This document shows positions 1 to 11,782 of a DNA stretch of 64,000 nt, piece by piece; position 1 is the stretch's first letter; each line of letters opens with the position of its first letter. Below the pieces are notes generated by a model that ran no database searches, was not told where the DNA came from, and was given only the letters and a program-made list of their open reading frames with translations. Source of the stretch: Pectobacterium aquaticum (GTDB lineage: Bacteria; Pseudomonadota; Gammaproteobacteria; Enterobacterales; Enterobacteriaceae); NCBI RefSeq assembly GCF_003382565.3, contig NZ_CP086253.1, positions 3,162,001 to 3,226,000 on the forward strand, in the 5' to 3' direction. The translations under genes and the position numbers were made by a program.

Positions 1-481
1 CCATGACCTTAAACTCAGACGGCACGCCCGGTGTAAAAAACATCAGGCACTTGTTCAATTGCAGCGCAAAACCACAGGCGGTGCCCACCGGGTTATCCAC
101 CATTTCCGCACTGGCAGGGATTTGCGCCTGTTTACGGTTGCTCGGTGCCATCACTCTGCCACGCTCAGCAAAAAAAGCCTCCATACGCGCCAGCCATTCT
201 GCGTGCTCAACCAGCCCTTCTCCTGCGGCGGTGGCCGCCGCCAATGCGCTGAGATCGTCGCTGGTCGGCCCCAGGCCGCCGTTCACAATCAGGATATCGG
301 CAATCTGGCTACGCTGCGTTATCGCAGTCACCAGCGCATCGAGATCGTCCCCCACCGTCATCCGGCTGGTCATCGGTAATCCCTGCTGAAACAGATAATC
401 CGCCAGCCAGGCCGCATTGGTATCAATAATCTGACCATGCAGCACTTCATCGCCGGTACATAACATCTCGACCCTAAGCAT
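1..481 (-). CDS. yfaY: YfaY, CinA-type competence/damage-inducible family protein (5' part only)
   Basis: Reading leftward from an ATG at 481, the frame stays open to the window edge, so only the first 160 residues are present. The protein starts MLRVEMLCTGDEVLHGQ and contains DTNAAWLADYL, then VNGGLGPTSDD and FTPGVPSEF. These are the signatures of the MoaB/MogA-like molybdopterin-binding domain found at the N terminus of CinA proteins. YfaY is the enterobacterial CinA paralogue, annotated as nicotinamide-nucleotide amidohydrolase-related; its cellular role is unclear. In E. coli yfaY lies next to yfaZ. Here a tyrosine permease gene and an IS separate the two. The assignment is firm for the family and good for the gene. 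Confidence 0.85.
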   Translation of the reverse strand, partial: MLRVEMLCTGDEVLHGQIIDTNAAWLADYLFQQGLPMTSRMTVGDDLDALVTAITQRSQIADILIVNGGLGPTSDDLSALAAATAAGEGLVEHAEWLARMEAFFAERGRVMAPSNRKQAQIPASAEMVDNPVGTACGFALQLNKCLMFFTPGVPSEFKVM

Positions 482-593
482 TTTTTTATTCCTCGTGACG
501 ATCCTGAAACCACTTTAAAAAGTCGCATGAACAAACACAATGTTTCTTTCTGCCTGCCCGATAACGTATCGCCTCCGACGTCCCTCACTCCAG

Positions 594-657
594 TGTAAAT
601 ATAAAATTACACCCTTCGTAACGGCGTTTTGACAGAAATCACTGAATACTCTACCCT
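594..657 (+). promoter_or_regulatory. TyrR box and sigma-70 promoter of tyrP
   Basis: TGTAAATATAAAATTACA at 594-611 matches the TyrR box TGTAAA-N6-TTTACA at all but one position. Downstream, TTGACA (629-634) and TACCCT (652-657) are 17 bp apart and form a good sigma-70 promoter reading into the permease gene. The box lies 17 bp upstream of the -35, where TyrR can act with tyrosine or phenylalanine. Regulation is inferred from the site and from the known control of tyrP in E. coli. Confidence 0.75.
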
Positions 658-702
658 GCTGCCAAAAATATCTGGATAGCCGCGCTATTTATAGAGGAAT
701 AG

Positions 703-1911
703 GTGAAAAATCGTACTCTTGGCAGCATTTTTATCGTTGCTGGCACCACCATTGGAGCAGGAATGTTGGCGATGCCGCTGGCAACTGCGGGTGTTGGGTT
801 TGGTACTACATTGATGATATTGATCGGTCTGTGGGCACTGATGTGTTACAGCGCCCTGTTGCTGGTTGAAGTGTATCAGCATCAGCCGTCGCACACCGGG
901 CTGGGCACGCTGGCAAAAATCTACCTCGGTCGCTGGGGACAGTGGATTACCGGCTTTAGTATGTTATTTCTGATGTATGCGCTCACCGCGGCCTATATCA
1001 GCGGCGCAGGCGAACTACTCGCCAGCAGTATCAGCCAGTGGAGTGGCTACTCACTTCCGCTGTCCGCAGGCATTCTGCTCTTCACGCTGGTTGCTGGCGG
1101 CGTCGTCTGTATCGGAACATCCTCAGTCGATTTGTTTAACCGCATCCTGTTTAGCGGCAAAGTGCTGATGTTCGTCATCATGCTGGCCGTCATGGTGCCG
1201 CATATTCAGCGCGTCAACCTCCTAACGCTGCCGCTGCAACAGGGTCTGACGCTCTCGGCATTACCGGTCATTCTGACGTCGTTCGGCTTTCACGGCAGTA
1301 TCCCCAGTATCGTGCACTACATGGGTGGCGACAGCCGTAAGCTGCGCCGAATATTCCTTATCGGTAGCGTGATACCGCTGATTGCCTATATCTTCTGGCA
1401 GCTCGTGATGTTGGGTAGCCTCAGTTCTTCAACATTCAACGCTATTTTGGCCGATCAGGCGGGGTTGAATGGGTTGATGCAGGCTATTCGCACGCTGGTT
1501 GCCTCACCGCACGTTGAACTGGCCGTCCACCTGTTTGCCGATCTGGCGCTGGCGACCTCTTTCCTCGGCGTGGCGCTTGGATTATTCGATTATTTAGCCG
1601 ATCTGTTTAAACGTAAAAATAGCATCATCGGGCGCGCGCAAACGGGCTTGCTGACCTTTATTCCCCCGCTGGTGTTTGCCCTCTTTTATCCGCAAGGGTT
1701 CGTGATGGCACTTGGCTATGCGGCAATTGCGCTGGCCGTGCTGGCATTGCTTATTCCGGTCTTGCTGAGCTGGCAGGTGCGCAAACAACGTCCTGAAATA
1801 CGCGCGACGCGCGGTGGCGCAGCGCTCTTGGCACTGGTCTTCGCCAGCGGCATCGCCATCATCTTGATCCAACTGGCGATGGTGGCAGGCTGGCTACCGT
1901 CAATCAGTTAA
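703..1911 (+). CDS. tyrP: Tyrosine-specific permease TyrP (aromatic amino acid HAAAP family)
   Basis: This is an inner-membrane, proton-coupled aromatic amino acid importer of 402 residues with about 11 hydrophobic segments. The N terminus [20 protein letters not shown] is the substrate/ion-binding first helix shared by TyrP, Mtr and TnaB. The later [17 protein letters not shown] motif is also typical of this family. The start is GTG at 703, preceded by AGAGGA. TyrP is preferred over Mtr because of length, overall sequence and the TyrR box upstream. Two terminator-like hairpins follow the stop, so it is probably monocistronic. E. coli does not carry tyrP next to yfaY, so this is a local insertion or rearrangement. 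Confidence 0.85.
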   Translation: MKNRTLGSIFIVAGTTIGAGMLAMPLATAGVGFGTTLMILIGLWALMCYSALLLVEVYQHQPSHTGLGTLAKIYLGRWGQWITGFSMLFLMYALTAAYISGAGELLASSISQWSGYSLPLSAGILLFTLVAGGVVCIGTSSVDLFNRILFSGKVLMFVIMLAVMVPHIQRVNLLTLPLQQGLTLSALPVILTSFGFHGSIPSIVHYMGGDSRKLRRIFLIGSVIPLIAYIFWQLVMLGSLSSSTFNAILADQAGLNGLMQAIRTLVASPHVELAVHLFADLALATSFLGVALGLFDYLADLFKRKNSIIGRAQTGLLTFIPPLVFALFYPQGFVMALGYAAIALAVLALLIPVLLSWQVRKQRPEIRATRGGAALLALVFASGIAIILIQLAMVAGWLPSIS

Positions 1912-1937
1912 CCTTCTCATCGGTTAATCCAAGACAT

Positions 1938-2048
1938 AAAAAAACGCTGGGAGCGTTTTTCAACGTCGCTTGCGACGGCCCGAAGGGGGACGGACAAGGA
2001 TGTCCGTCATAAAAAAAGAGCGTGAACTCAACATTCACGCTCTTTTTT
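1938..2048 (+). terminator. Cluster of hairpins ending tyrP, including two intrinsic terminators
   Basis: AAAAACGCTGGGAGCGTTTTT (ending at 1960) forms a short stem with a T-run. A second stem, AGAGCGTGAA...TTCACGCTCT at about 2018-2043, is followed by TTTTTT and preceded by an A-run, so it can work on both strands. Between them lie two more hairpins, CGTCGC-tt-GCGACG (1964-1977) and GACGGAC-aaggat-GTCCGTC (1990-2009). The outer two are confident terminators. The middle part looks like an intergenic repeat unit, but only one copy was recognised here. Confidence 0.75.
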
Positions 2049-2095
2049 CTTTCGAACCACTATACCCTTGTATCTTGAAGTTTAGGTATTATTGA

Positions 2096-3211
<1,116 letters not shown>

Positions 3212-3218
3212 AAAATAG

Positions 3219-3425
<207 letters not shown>

Positions 3426-3965
3426 TCAGAAGTTCAGACCAACGCCAATATAGGCAGAATCCGCTAGTCTGTTATCCGGGCCGTTCTCACGCGCCATATT
3501 GATGTAGCGGTAGCCGACATCGACGTTCAGCGGTCCAAATACCTGCCAGCGAACGCCCGCTTTCCCTTCAACATAGTGGTCGACATGGCTGGAGAAGGAA
3601 TCTGGTGAATAGTAACCTTCACCATACAGCGAGAACTGACGGCTCAGCGGCCACTGCACGCCACCGCCCAGTGCGACGCCATAACCATCATTGCCGTGAT
3701 CCTGATTCAGGTACAGCGCTTTGCCACCCAGAGTCAGCTTGAGTGGGCCAACAGGAATGGTATATCCCAGGCCAAAACCGTATACATCATTGCTGTTGTC
3801 GCCGTGGGCATAGCTCACATTCCCCGCAAGCCCAGGAATGCCCAGACCGAAGCCTGCATTGGCACCCGCGTAATCGCGACCTGCTTCCCCGGAAAGGCTA
3901 ATGGCATGTACAGAAGCACTTGCAAGTAACAGGCTTCCCGCACAGGCAATCACAAACTTTTTCAT
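3426..3965 (-). CDS. yfaZ: YfaZ family outer-membrane beta-barrel protein
   Basis: The product is 179 residues with a signal peptide, MKKFVIACAGSLLLASASVHA, followed by alternating Gly/aromatic-rich segments ending in YIGVGLNF. The terminal Phe and the amphipathic strands are typical of a small outer-membrane barrel. The sequence fits the YfaZ family, described as a predicted porin. The ATG at 3965 is used because AAGGA lies 8 nt upstream. A TTG two codons earlier is possible but badly spaced. The substrate is unknown. Confidence 0.85.
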   Translation of the reverse strand: MKKFVIACAGSLLLASASVHAISLSGEAGRDYAGANAGFGLGIPGLAGNVSYAHGDNSNDVYGFGLGYTIPVGPLKLTLGGKALYLNQDHGNDGYGVALGGGVQWPLSRQFSLYGEGYYSPDSFSSHVDHYVEGKAGVRWQVFGPLNVDVGYRYINMARENGPDNRLADSAYIGVGLNF

Positions 3966-4188
3966 TTTCAATATCCTTAAAAACCGTCGTTAAACGCGCG
4001 TGTAAAGATGCTATCGTTGCCGATTCTACCCGAAACGTCCTCTCACTCCAGCATGAAATTGCCCTGAACAGCGATTTATTCTTTTAGTCATCGTGAACAT
4101 TTTTATCAAGAAAAGTTAGCACGATTTGAACACGAAACCAGTACGAGCATGGAGAATGCATTGCGTATGGTTGGGGAGTTCTACCTTT

Positions 4189-5628
4189 TTACCGGTGATA
4201 AATTGTATTGACCCAGTTTTCCACCTGCTGGCGAGATAGCTTAATCCCGCCATTTTTCAGTTCAGCAGGCAGCGCATAATACGCGACCGGACGCTGAAAT
4301 CCGGCAAGCTGTGGCTGTAGCCAATCGCGTATTGCATCAAGCGTCGTGGATTGCGCTACCTCCAATACCGCAACAGGACGGTGGCCAAACTCCGCATCAT
4401 CAACGGGCACAATGCAGGCTTGTTGAACATCGGGGTGTGTCAACAGCACGGCTTCGATATTCTCGGGCTGAATCCCTTCCCCACCGCTGAAGAATTGATT
4501 ATCCAGACGCCCCAGAATGTGCCATTCGCCCTCGGTAAATCGCCCGCGATCCCGCGTGTGGAACCAGCCATCATCATCGACGAGTGGAATCAGTTTTCCG
4601 TCACGCCAATAACCGGCGGCCAGCGTGCTGCCACGCAGCAGAATTTCATCCTCAGCCAGCCGGATCTTTCGCTCATGAAGCGGCAGGCCGACGCCCGAAC
4701 GTCCGTCAGCACGTTTCGCGCAAACCGTGGACGCCAGTTCCGTCAGACCATAGCCACACCAGCAACTGACGCCTCGCGCTTCAGCCTGTTGCGTCAGCGC
4801 CTGCGGAATCATCGCGCCACCTAGCAATACGGCCTTTAATGCCGTGGGGAATGTCCCCTCTGACAGCAGTCGCCACAGTTGCGTCGGCACCAAAGAAGCA
4901 TGGGTGCAATCGCGCAATGCGCTATCCAGAGGCTGATGTGCGCGGACAACGATCGTTGCCCCAGTCGCAAGCCAGCGCCAGACGATGCCCTGCCCAGAAA
5001 CGTGAAAGAGCGGAAGTGACAACAGCCAGCTGTCGCTGGAGGAAAATGCCATCATCTGCACCACACCTTCCGCACTGGAGAGATGGGCAGCAAATGAATG
5101 TACCGCCGCCTTCGGCATCCCGCTGGAGCCGGATGTCAGCGTCAGCGTCGCCAGCCGATCGGCCTGCCAGCGTAATCTATCAGTACGGCGGCTTTCCTCG
5201 GCATCACACAGGGGTAAAGAATCAGACGGCAAAGAAAGCGTGCGTACAGCCTCCGGCCACGATTTATCATTCAGGCACAGGCCATACGTTACATTCAGCG
5301 CAGGCAGTAGCGCCTCGGTTAATGCATCAGGTAACTGTGGATTCAGCGGCAGTACGCGCACGCCGCACTGTAACAGCGCCAGATAGCTGAACAGCATCTG
5401 GACGCTATTTTTCCCGCGTAGCGCGACCGTACAGTCGGGCATAACGCCCTGCTGGGTAAAACGCTCTGCCAGCTGATCTACCCGCTGGGCAAGCGACTGC
5501 CAGCTCCAGCGGGTTTCATCTTCAATCAATGCGACAGACTCATTCACCGAAACAAACTCATTCAACGAAACAGACTGGGGCGTCTGGCTAGCCCAGTGTC
5601 GCCACGGCCAGTCAGTCAGGATTGCCAT
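4189..5628 (-). CDS. menE: 2-succinylbenzoate-CoA ligase MenE
   Basis: MenE is an ANL-superfamily adenylating enzyme that activates o-succinylbenzoate to its CoA thioester with ATP, in menaquinone synthesis. The 479 residues include the P-loop-like [17 protein letters not shown], the core [11 protein letters not shown] and the hinge [21 protein letters not shown]. The C-terminal catalytic lysine lies in [13 protein letters not shown]. It is the last gene of the menDHBCE run, and its ATG at 5628 overlaps the end of menC by 13 nt, suggesting translational coupling. The stretch [15 protein letters not shown] near residues 20-34 looks like a small internal duplication (SLNEFVS/SVNESVA) and may be a local expansion. 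Identification is secure. Confidence 0.95.
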   Translation of the reverse strand: MAILTDWPWRHWASQTPQSVSLNEFVSVNESVALIEDETRWSWQSLAQRVDQLAERFTQQGVMPDCTVALRGKNSVQMLFSYLALLQCGVRVLPLNPQLPDALTEALLPALNVTYGLCLNDKSWPEAVRTLSLPSDSLPLCDAEESRRTDRLRWQADRLATLTLTSGSSGMPKAAVHSFAAHLSSAEGVVQMMAFSSSDSWLLSLPLFHVSGQGIVWRWLATGATIVVRAHQPLDSALRDCTHASLVPTQLWRLLSEGTFPTALKAVLLGGAMIPQALTQQAEARGVSCWCGYGLTELASTVCAKRADGRSGVGLPLHERKIRLAEDEILLRGSTLAAGYWRDGKLIPLVDDDGWFHTRDRGRFTEGEWHILGRLDNQFFSGGEGIQPENIEAVLLTHPDVQQACIVPVDDAEFGHRPVAVLEVAQSTTLDAIRDWLQPQLAGFQRPVAYYALPAELKNGGIKLSRQQVENWVNTIYHR

Positions 5629-6587
5629 ACCACGTCCAACTGCTCAGCAGCCAACAGCGGCAACGCGCTATCCGGCCAGCGTTGAACCACCTGCGCCTGC
5701 ATCAGATCCAACGTGTCCAGCCCTGGAACCGTATCCGGCGTCAGCCAGTGCGCCAGACGTGCCAGCTGCGTTAAGCCCAGACTGGATTCGATGCTGGAGC
5801 TGATCACCGCCGTTAATCCAGCCTGATGCGTTTCCTGCACCAGTTGCTGGCAACGTGCGAGACTACCGACCAGCGTAGGCTTGATCACAATCGCGCTCAC
5901 GCCCGGCTCGGCTTCTACCCGAAAATCCGCCTCGCGCACGCTTTCGTCCCAGGCAATGTTGATGCCCGTTTCCCGCGCAAACTCGCGAGATTCTTCACGG
6001 GTTTTGCAAGGCTCTTCAAGAAAGGCAATGCGCGAACGCAATGACGGCGCGACATAACGAGCGAAGCCGTCGGCTTTGGCTCGCGTCCAACTGCGGTTGG
6101 CATCCAGACGGAGTTTCAGATCCGGCAAGGCTTCCAGCAGCACGTTAACGATCATGCCGTCACGCACCGCTTCGTACAGGCCGACTTTGATCTTTGCCAC
6201 TTTCTCGCCCGGCATCGCCTGTAGCATCTCAAACAGCTCGTCAGGATCGCCGCTGCACAATGGCGCTTTGCGATAATCCGCCGCCTGTGGCAGATGTTGA
6301 TCCAGTTCGGCCTGCGCACAGCTCAAGCCAAAGGCAACCGACGGCAGAAGATCGTCAGAAAATGCCTGTCCTGCTGCCCACGATTGCAGCTGTTCAAGCG
6401 CGGCTGATTCCGCCTCTGCCAACGTTTCCACGCTGAATTCTGGCAACGGCGCAATCTCACCCCAGCCCAACCGCTCGCCGTCTTGCAGGCGAACGATAAG
6501 CCCATCGCGGGTTTTCAGACGCTGATTGCGCAGCACCACTCCAGCTTCCATCGGCACGCTGTAACGATAGAGAGTGACCTGACGCAT
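5616..6587 (-). CDS. menC: o-Succinylbenzoate synthase MenC
   Basis: MenC is an enolase-superfamily enzyme that dehydrates SHCHC to o-succinylbenzoate. The 323 residues fit the enterobacterial family length. Visible landmarks are the catalytic lysine region [12 protein letters not shown], the metal ligands in [15 protein letters not shown] and AWDESVRE, and the second lysine in IVIKPTLVG. The last strands, [19 protein letters not shown], are also typical. Its start ATG overlaps the menB stop as TAATG, and its 3' end overlaps menE. It therefore sits in the middle of a tightly coupled operon. Confidence 0.95.
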   Translation of the reverse strand: MRQVTLYRYSVPMEAGVVLRNQRLKTRDGLIVRLQDGERLGWGEIAPLPEFSVETLAEAESAALEQLQSWAAGQAFSDDLLPSVAFGLSCAQAELDQHLPQAADYRKAPLCSGDPDELFEMLQAMPGEKVAKIKVGLYEAVRDGMIVNVLLEALPDLKLRLDANRSWTRAKADGFARYVAPSLRSRIAFLEEPCKTREESREFARETGINIAWDESVREADFRVEAEPGVSAIVIKPTLVGSLARCQQLVQETHQAGLTAVISSSIESSLGLTQLARLAHWLTPDTVPGLDTLDLMQAQVVQRWPDSALPLLAAEQLDVVWQS

Positions 6588-7444
6588 TACGGATTCCGTT
6601 TGAATTTGCTGAAGTCAGGCTGGCGTTTTTCATTGAACGCGTTGCGGCCTTCCTGCCCTTCGTCTGTCATGTAGAACAGCATGGTGGCGTTACCCGCCAG
6701 CTCCTGCAAGCCCGCCTGACCGTCGCAGTCTGCGTTCAGCGCCGCTTTCAGACAGCGCAGCGCCATTGGGCTGTTTTGCAGCATTTCACGGCACCAGCGC
6801 ACGGTTTCTTTTTCCAGATCCGCCAACGGTACTACCGTGTTAACCAATCCCATATCCAGCGCTTGCGCAGCGTCGTACTGGCGGCACAGGAACCAGATTT
6901 CACGCGCTTTCTTCTGACCCACGATGCGCGCCATGTAAGACGCGCCCCAGCCGCCGTCAAAGGAACCGACACGCGGACCCGTTTGACCGAAGATGGCGTT
7001 CTCTGCCGCAATCGTCAGATCGCACATCATGTGCAGAACGTGTCCGCCACCGATGGAATAGCCTGCGACCATCGCGACAACCGGCTTCGGACAGGTACGA
7101 ATCTGACGCTGGAAATCCAGCACGTTCAGGTGATGCACGCCGCTGTCGTCCTGATAACCGCCGTAGTCGCCACGAACTTTCTGATCGCCGCCGGAGCAGA
7201 ATGCTTTATCGCCCGCGCCGGTCAGGATAATCGTCCCGATGCCGTCGTCGTGACGCGCATTATCAAGCGCCTGAATCATCTCTTTTACCGTTTGCGGACG
7301 GAACGCATTGCGAACCTGAGGACGGTTAATGGTGATTTTGGCAATGCCATCGATGGATTTATGGTAGAGGATATCGGCGAAGTCGCCGCTGCAATCGTGC
7401 CATTCAATCGGTGCGTAAAGCAGATCTTCACTCGGATAAAGCAT
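6587..7444 (-). CDS. menB: 1,4-Dihydroxy-2-naphthoyl-CoA synthase MenB
   Basis: MenB is a crotonase-fold enzyme that closes the second ring of the naphthoquinone from OSB-CoA. The 285 residues are very close to E. coli MenB. Landmarks are [37 protein letters not shown], the oxyanion-hole region [14 protein letters not shown], and [17 protein letters not shown]. The ATG at 7444 gives the family N terminus [15 protein letters not shown] and has AAGGA 9 nt upstream; an upstream TTG at 7453 is rejected. It lies 5 nt after menH and overlaps menC by 1 nt. Confidence 0.96.
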   Translation of the reverse strand: MLYPSEDLLYAPIEWHDCSGDFADILYHKSIDGIAKITINRPQVRNAFRPQTVKEMIQALDNARHDDGIGTIILTGAGDKAFCSGGDQKVRGDYGGYQDDSGVHHLNVLDFQRQIRTCPKPVVAMVAGYSIGGGHVLHMMCDLTIAAENAIFGQTGPRVGSFDGGWGASYMARIVGQKKAREIWFLCRQYDAAQALDMGLVNTVVPLADLEKETVRWCREMLQNSPMALRCLKAALNADCDGQAGLQELAGNATMLFYMTDEGQEGRNAFNEKRQPDFSKFKRNP

Positions 7445-7449
7445 AGTTA

Positions 7450-8280
7450 TCAATCCTTAACGTGATGCAAAAGAAAAGAGCGAACCCGCTCGGCATAGGC
7501 CGTTGGATTCGCCTGATGAGCATTGTGACCCGCCTGAGCCACGCTCAGTAACGGCAGGCCGTATTGCGCCGCCAGCGTTTGAAACTTCACGTCGCTGGCA
7601 CCGCATAAGTAAACAAAAGGTATCGACAGGTGCTGGAGGCGTTCCGCTAAAAAGGGCTGTCGTCCCAGCGAGGTAGCTTCCAGCATTGCCGCAACAGACG
7701 CACCGTGATTCGTGCTGCGGCGCGCGATCAGCTGTTCACGCTGCGCTGAATCCAGATCGGTAAACACCGCCTGCTGATACCAGTCCTGCAAGACCGCTGG
7801 CAGCGGCTCCTGACGAAAGCGCTGCGCCCAGCGTGCATCATGCTGGATACGCTCCGTACGCAGTTCCAGCGCTGCCAAGCCGGGATGACCACCTTCAACC
7901 ATCAGCCCCAGCATGCCGTCATGCTGCCCGTTGCAGGCGTGATACATCGCGATACGCCCACCGAGCGAATAGCCTAGCAGCCAGTAATTCTCAATGCCTT
8001 GATCCAACAGCGTCTCGCTTAACTGGCGGCTGACATCGGCAAAATCTATTGTGGAAATCGTTCGCGACACGCCGTGTCCGGGTAAATCCACCAGCAACAC
8101 GGGCCAGTCACGACAGAACGGCAGGATGGGCTGCCAATCCTCACCACTGCCTAATAAACCATGCAGACACACCAGCCACGGCTGCCTCGGAGCCACCGCG
8201 CCATGCGTCACTTTCTGGCAGCTTAGCTCTTGAAAACTTGGTCTCTGAAAAACCAGCCTCTGGGAATCTAGTGCGCCCAT
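7450..8280 (-). CDS. menH: SHCHC synthase MenH (alpha/beta hydrolase)
   Basis: MenH removes pyruvate from SEPHCHC to give SHCHC, the step between MenD and MenC. The 276 residues form an alpha/beta hydrolase: [14 protein letters not shown] (oxyanion loop), LVDLPGHG, the nucleophile elbow [13 protein letters not shown] with its Ser, and a C-terminal [13 protein letters not shown] carrying the catalytic His. The N terminus [16 protein letters not shown] is about 20 residues longer than in E. coli MenH. An internal start is possible, but none of the internal codons is clearly better. The start overlaps the menD stop region by 13 nt. Confidence 0.9.
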   Translation of the reverse strand: MGALDSQRLVFQRPSFQELSCQKVTHGAVAPRQPWLVCLHGLLGSGEDWQPILPFCRDWPVLLVDLPGHGVSRTISTIDFADVSRQLSETLLDQGIENYWLLGYSLGGRIAMYHACNGQHDGMLGLMVEGGHPGLAALELRTERIQHDARWAQRFRQEPLPAVLQDWYQQAVFTDLDSAQREQLIARRSTNHGASVAAMLEATSLGRQPFLAERLQHLSIPFVYLCGASDVKFQTLAAQYGLPLLSVAQAGHNAHQANPTAYAERVRSFLLHHVKD

Positions 8281-9950
8281 GTCGCCACCTGCGCGACCAG
8301 TTCATTGAGCGTTTTCGCGCCGTCTTTCGGTTCAACCACCACTTCCAGCAGCGTGACGCCGCCCTGAGTCCAGCAATTCGCTGCCGTATTCGCCAGCTGT
8401 TCCCAGCTCTCGGCACGTACGTAATTCAGGCCAAACATCGCAGCAGCGTGCCCGAACTCCACATTTTGCGGCATGCAGTAAAACGCTTCACGCTGTGCAA
8501 CTGGCGTCGGCAGCAGGGAAAATATCTGGCCGCCGTTATTGTTCACCACGATTAATACCAGCGGTGCGGGAGACTGACGCAGCAGCGCCAGCGCATTCAA
8601 ATCGTATAACGCGGAAAGATCGCCGACGATGCCCAGCGTGGCTTTTGACGTGGCACGCTGTACACCGGCCAGCGTGGAAATCAGGCCATCAATGCCGCTG
8701 GCACCACGATTACCGTACACCGGATACCCTTGCGGGAGCTGCGCCAGCGCGTCGATCAGGCGCACAACGAGACTGTTGCCGACAAACAGCTGCCCGTCCG
8801 GCGGCAACAGCGCCGGTATGCGCTGCGCCAGCTGTGCCTCACCAAAGCGGGAAGCCAGATGTGCGTCGACCTGCCGCTGCGTTCTGTCGGCAATATCCGC
8901 CAGCAAATCCGCCCACGGCGCTTGCTTATGTGCAGGATGCGCAGACAGCCATTCACCCACGTCCGCCACCAGACGACGCCCACGATGGTGAGCCGGATCC
9001 AACCGTCCCGGTAGGTCATCGATTAACCAGAATTCTTGCGGCTGGCACTGTTCCTGCCATTGCAGCAGGCGCTTACCCGTCAGGCTACCGCCGAACTGCA
9101 AGACAATGTCCGCCTGCCGTAAGCGCTCCGCTGCGTCAGGATGCGCCAGCCAAATATCCGCACAGGGTAACGGCTGCCCGCTTTGCGACAGGACATCACC
9201 AATCAACGGCCAGCCCAGTTCGTTCGCCCACGCGGCAAGTCGTGCACCTTGTTCAGGCGTCACGCGGCCGGCGAGGACAACGCCCCGTTTCTCTCGCCAC
9301 TGCGGCCAGTCCGGCTGCACCGCCAGCGTGCTCTGGCGCATTTCACGCAGCCAGGGTTCACGGCTGTTCCACCAGTCGCCCAGTGTCATCAACCAGTCCT
9401 GATACGCCGTGCCGTCATCGGCACCGTACAGCGGTTCGGCAAAGGGGCAGTTAATGTGCAACGCGCCGTGCGTCAGTCGCGCCATGGCGCTATCCACAGA
9501 GGAAACCAGCCAGCTAGCCGGAATGTCGGGCGTAGGGCGCGGTAAATCGAGCGCCAGCGTGGGGTGTGAAGCATACAGTGCATGTTGGCGAATCGCCTGA
9601 TTCGCACCGCAATCAATCAGCTCCGGCGGGCGGTCGGCTGTCAGCACCACCAACCGTTCGCCGGTCAACCCCGCTTCGATGATGGCGGGATAAAGGTTCG
9701 CCGCGGCGGTGCCTGACGTCACGATAATCGCAACCGGCTCACGTGAGGCTTTTGCCAGCCCCAGCGCCAGATGCCCAAGCCCCCGCTCATCGAAATGCGT
9801 GTGGCAAATCAGTGCGTGATTATCCGCCGCAGACAGCGTCAACGGGGTGGAGCGAGAACCAGGCGCGATGCAGACATGCCGGACACCGTGGCGGGTCAGC
9901 GATTCCAGCAGTAATGTAGCCCAGCGGCGATTAAATACACTTGTTGACAT
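8268..9950 (-). CDS. menD: SEPHCHC synthase MenD (ThDP-dependent)
   Basis: MenD joins 2-oxoglutarate (as a ThDP-bound semialdehyde) to isochorismate, the first committed step of menaquinone synthesis. The 560 residues fit the family. The N-terminal pyrimidine-binding domain shows [19 protein letters not shown] and [18 protein letters not shown]. The C-terminal ThDP/Mg domain shows [18 protein letters not shown] and [14 protein letters not shown]. It begins the menDHBCE run; menF lies 166 bp upstream on the same strand, with an AT-rich gap that could hold a separate promoter. Confidence 0.95.
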   Translation of the reverse strand: MSTSVFNRRWATLLLESLTRHGVRHVCIAPGSRSTPLTLSAADNHALICHTHFDERGLGHLALGLAKASREPVAIIVTSGTAAANLYPAIIEAGLTGERLVVLTADRPPELIDCGANQAIRQHALYASHPTLALDLPRPTPDIPASWLVSSVDSAMARLTHGALHINCPFAEPLYGADDGTAYQDWLMTLGDWWNSREPWLREMRQSTLAVQPDWPQWREKRGVVLAGRVTPEQGARLAAWANELGWPLIGDVLSQSGQPLPCADIWLAHPDAAERLRQADIVLQFGGSLTGKRLLQWQEQCQPQEFWLIDDLPGRLDPAHHRGRRLVADVGEWLSAHPAHKQAPWADLLADIADRTQRQVDAHLASRFGEAQLAQRIPALLPPDGQLFVGNSLVVRLIDALAQLPQGYPVYGNRGASGIDGLISTLAGVQRATSKATLGIVGDLSALYDLNALALLRQSPAPLVLIVVNNNGGQIFSLLPTPVAQREAFYCMPQNVEFGHAAAMFGLNYVRAESWEQLANTAANCWTQGGVTLLEVVVEPKDGAKTLNELVAQVATWAH

Positions 9951-10116
9951 GTTGTACTCAACAACTCAGGTTGCAGGTTATAAACAAATAATAATGATCA
10001 AACTGTTGGCGGCCTGGTGCACGTCAGCAAACATCGAGATCAGCCTTATTATATTTTTTTTTATCACGCTGACTTTGATATAAACCAGTACCTCGCACAA
10101 CAACCCTAAAACAAAA

Positions 10117-11439
10117 CTATGACATATCACCGTCTAACAGGGATCTTAGCCCTGCTGCTTTGTTTTCTAACTCCAGCCATTCTTGTTCTGGATCAGAACC
10201 CGCCACAATTCCGGCACCGGCATAGAGCGTTAAAACATGATCTCGCACTTCGGCCGAACGTAGCGCCACGCTGAATTCAGACTGCTGACGCGAAAGGTAA
10301 CCTGCGGAACCCGCGTACCAACCACGTTCAAACGGTTCATGTTCGGCAATAAAACGGCGAGCCTCTTGTCTCGGCAGGCCCGCGACGGCTGCCGTGGGTT
10401 GTAACGCATTCAGGCACGCGCTATCGGATGCGGTGCGCAGCGTGGCGTGAATAGTACGGCGCAGATGCTGTACTTTACGCAGGCGCACAATTTCCGGCGG
10501 CATCACATCCAGCGACAGCGCGGACTGCTGTAGCCGCTGACAAATATCATCCACCACCAGCATGTTCTCGCACTGATTTTTGGTGTCATTCATCAGCCAG
10601 TCGGCCAGCTCAGCGGCTTTGTGCGCATCGCGGTCGCTTGCCACCGTCCCCGCCAGCGCTTCCGTTTCCAGTTCGCTACCCCGACGGCGATAAAGCCGCT
10701 CTGGGCTGGAGCCAAGAAACGCATGGCGCGCATCGTGCGCCAGCATGAAATGGAAACAGTGGTGATTTGCCGCCCGGCTGGCGGCCATAAAGGTGGTGGC
10801 CTGTAGCGGTTGCGTCAACGTTAGCGTGGTCGCTCGCGCCAGAACCACCTTTTCCATCAGCTCGGTATTGATGTCATGCAGCGCCCGCTGGAGCAAATCG
10901 ATCCACCCCTGACGCTCCGGCTGATGCCCGACGGATTGCACTTTCGCATGCAAAAGAGGCTGCGACGCGGGTGGCAGAAGCAGGTTAATAAACGCCGAGG
11001 CTTCAACGGCATCCTGCTGCAATGAGGTGTCACTGAACAGGTTAATACTCAGGCTGAGCGTATCATCCTGACGCCGCAGTTCTGCACGCGGCAAAAACAG
11101 GTAACCAGTTGAAGAAACAGCATCCTCTTTCGTTTGATTAAACGCGTTCAGTCCCCAGATGCGCACATCGGGATCGCACTGCTGCTGAACGAGGAATGCC
11201 TCAGCATCCTGAATGTGGCGAAATCCGCACACGTTGCCGCACACGGCAGCTTCCTCACGATCCTGACGGTGTTGCCAATAGAACTGGGGGTACACTGGCT
11301 GGGTCGCCAACCACGGCAATAGCTCAGACGTTTCGCTAAGACGTAATGAACGCGTTATTTGTCTGAAACCTGCGCATTCAGGCTGTGGCTCGCGCAAAGC
11401 CTGCTGCAGATGCCGCAGCAAGTCGGAAAGTTGTTTCAC
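10117..11439 (-). CDS. menF: Isochorismate synthase MenF
   Basis: MenF isomerises chorismate to isochorismate for menaquinone. The 440 residues end in a chorismate-binding domain, with VVLARATTLTL, FLGSSPERLYRRRGSELETEALAGTV (split here by the usual active-site Glu region), VRHL-type LRKVQHLRRTIHATL and the final YAGAGIVAGSDPEQEWLELENKA. Its position upstream of menD identifies it as MenF rather than EntC. No enterobactin genes are nearby. Identification is good. Confidence 0.93.
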   Translation of the reverse strand: MKQLSDLLRHLQQALREPQPECAGFRQITRSLRLSETSELLPWLATQPVYPQFYWQHRQDREEAAVCGNVCGFRHIQDAEAFLVQQQCDPDVRIWGLNAFNQTKEDAVSSTGYLFLPRAELRRQDDTLSLSINLFSDTSLQQDAVEASAFINLLLPPASQPLLHAKVQSVGHQPERQGWIDLLQRALHDINTELMEKVVLARATTLTLTQPLQATTFMAASRAANHHCFHFMLAHDARHAFLGSSPERLYRRRGSELETEALAGTVASDRDAHKAAELADWLMNDTKNQCENMLVVDDICQRLQQSALSLDVMPPEIVRLRKVQHLRRTIHATLRTASDSACLNALQPTAAVAGLPRQEARRFIAEHEPFERGWYAGSAGYLSRQQSEFSVALRSAEVRDHVLTLYAGAGIVAGSDPEQEWLELENKAAGLRSLLDGDMS

Positions 11440-11782
11440 CGTTACCCCGGAGACCTAACACAAAGTGGGGGATTATACGGGAAAAAAACACGCCGTGGGT
11501 GAGAGGTTACGCAAGACCATAACGGTGAGCACGGACTGAAATCGCACCAAACGGCAAAACGGGTCGCGCGCATCGCTTTAAAATCCCACTCCATCATCAT
11601 TATTGCTTCAATTGACCGATTCTTTTGCCGATTATCTAATCGGCATTTTTTTTGTCCGCCTCACTGCCCACGCTTCTCTTCTTCCCTTGCGCCAACACCG
11701 CACACCAGGATTCTTTTCATTCAGACCACTAATTATGGTAAACATAGGCCCTTGTTATATCGACCGGATAGCCGCGTTCAGG
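11440..11782. other. Divergent intergenic region between menF and the MFS gene
   Basis: These 343 bp must hold the promoters of menF (leftward) and the MFS transporter (rightward). A stretch ATTGACCGATTCTTTTGCCG (from about 11611) next to ATTATCTAATCGGCATTTTT contains a small inverted repeat CCGATT/AATCGG. No convincing operator or RNA gene was recognised. The upstream in-frame codons from 11603 to 11783 are judged noncoding. Confidence 0.4.

Noticed and set aside
3972..4188. pmrD homologue between yfaZ and menE, as in E. coli
   Set aside because: The 217-bp gap has no open frame resembling PmrD on either strand.
8495..9454. Plus-strand ORF of 319 codons opposite menD
   Set aside because: GC-rich shadow frame rich in Ala, Arg and Pro; menD on the other strand accounts for the sequence.
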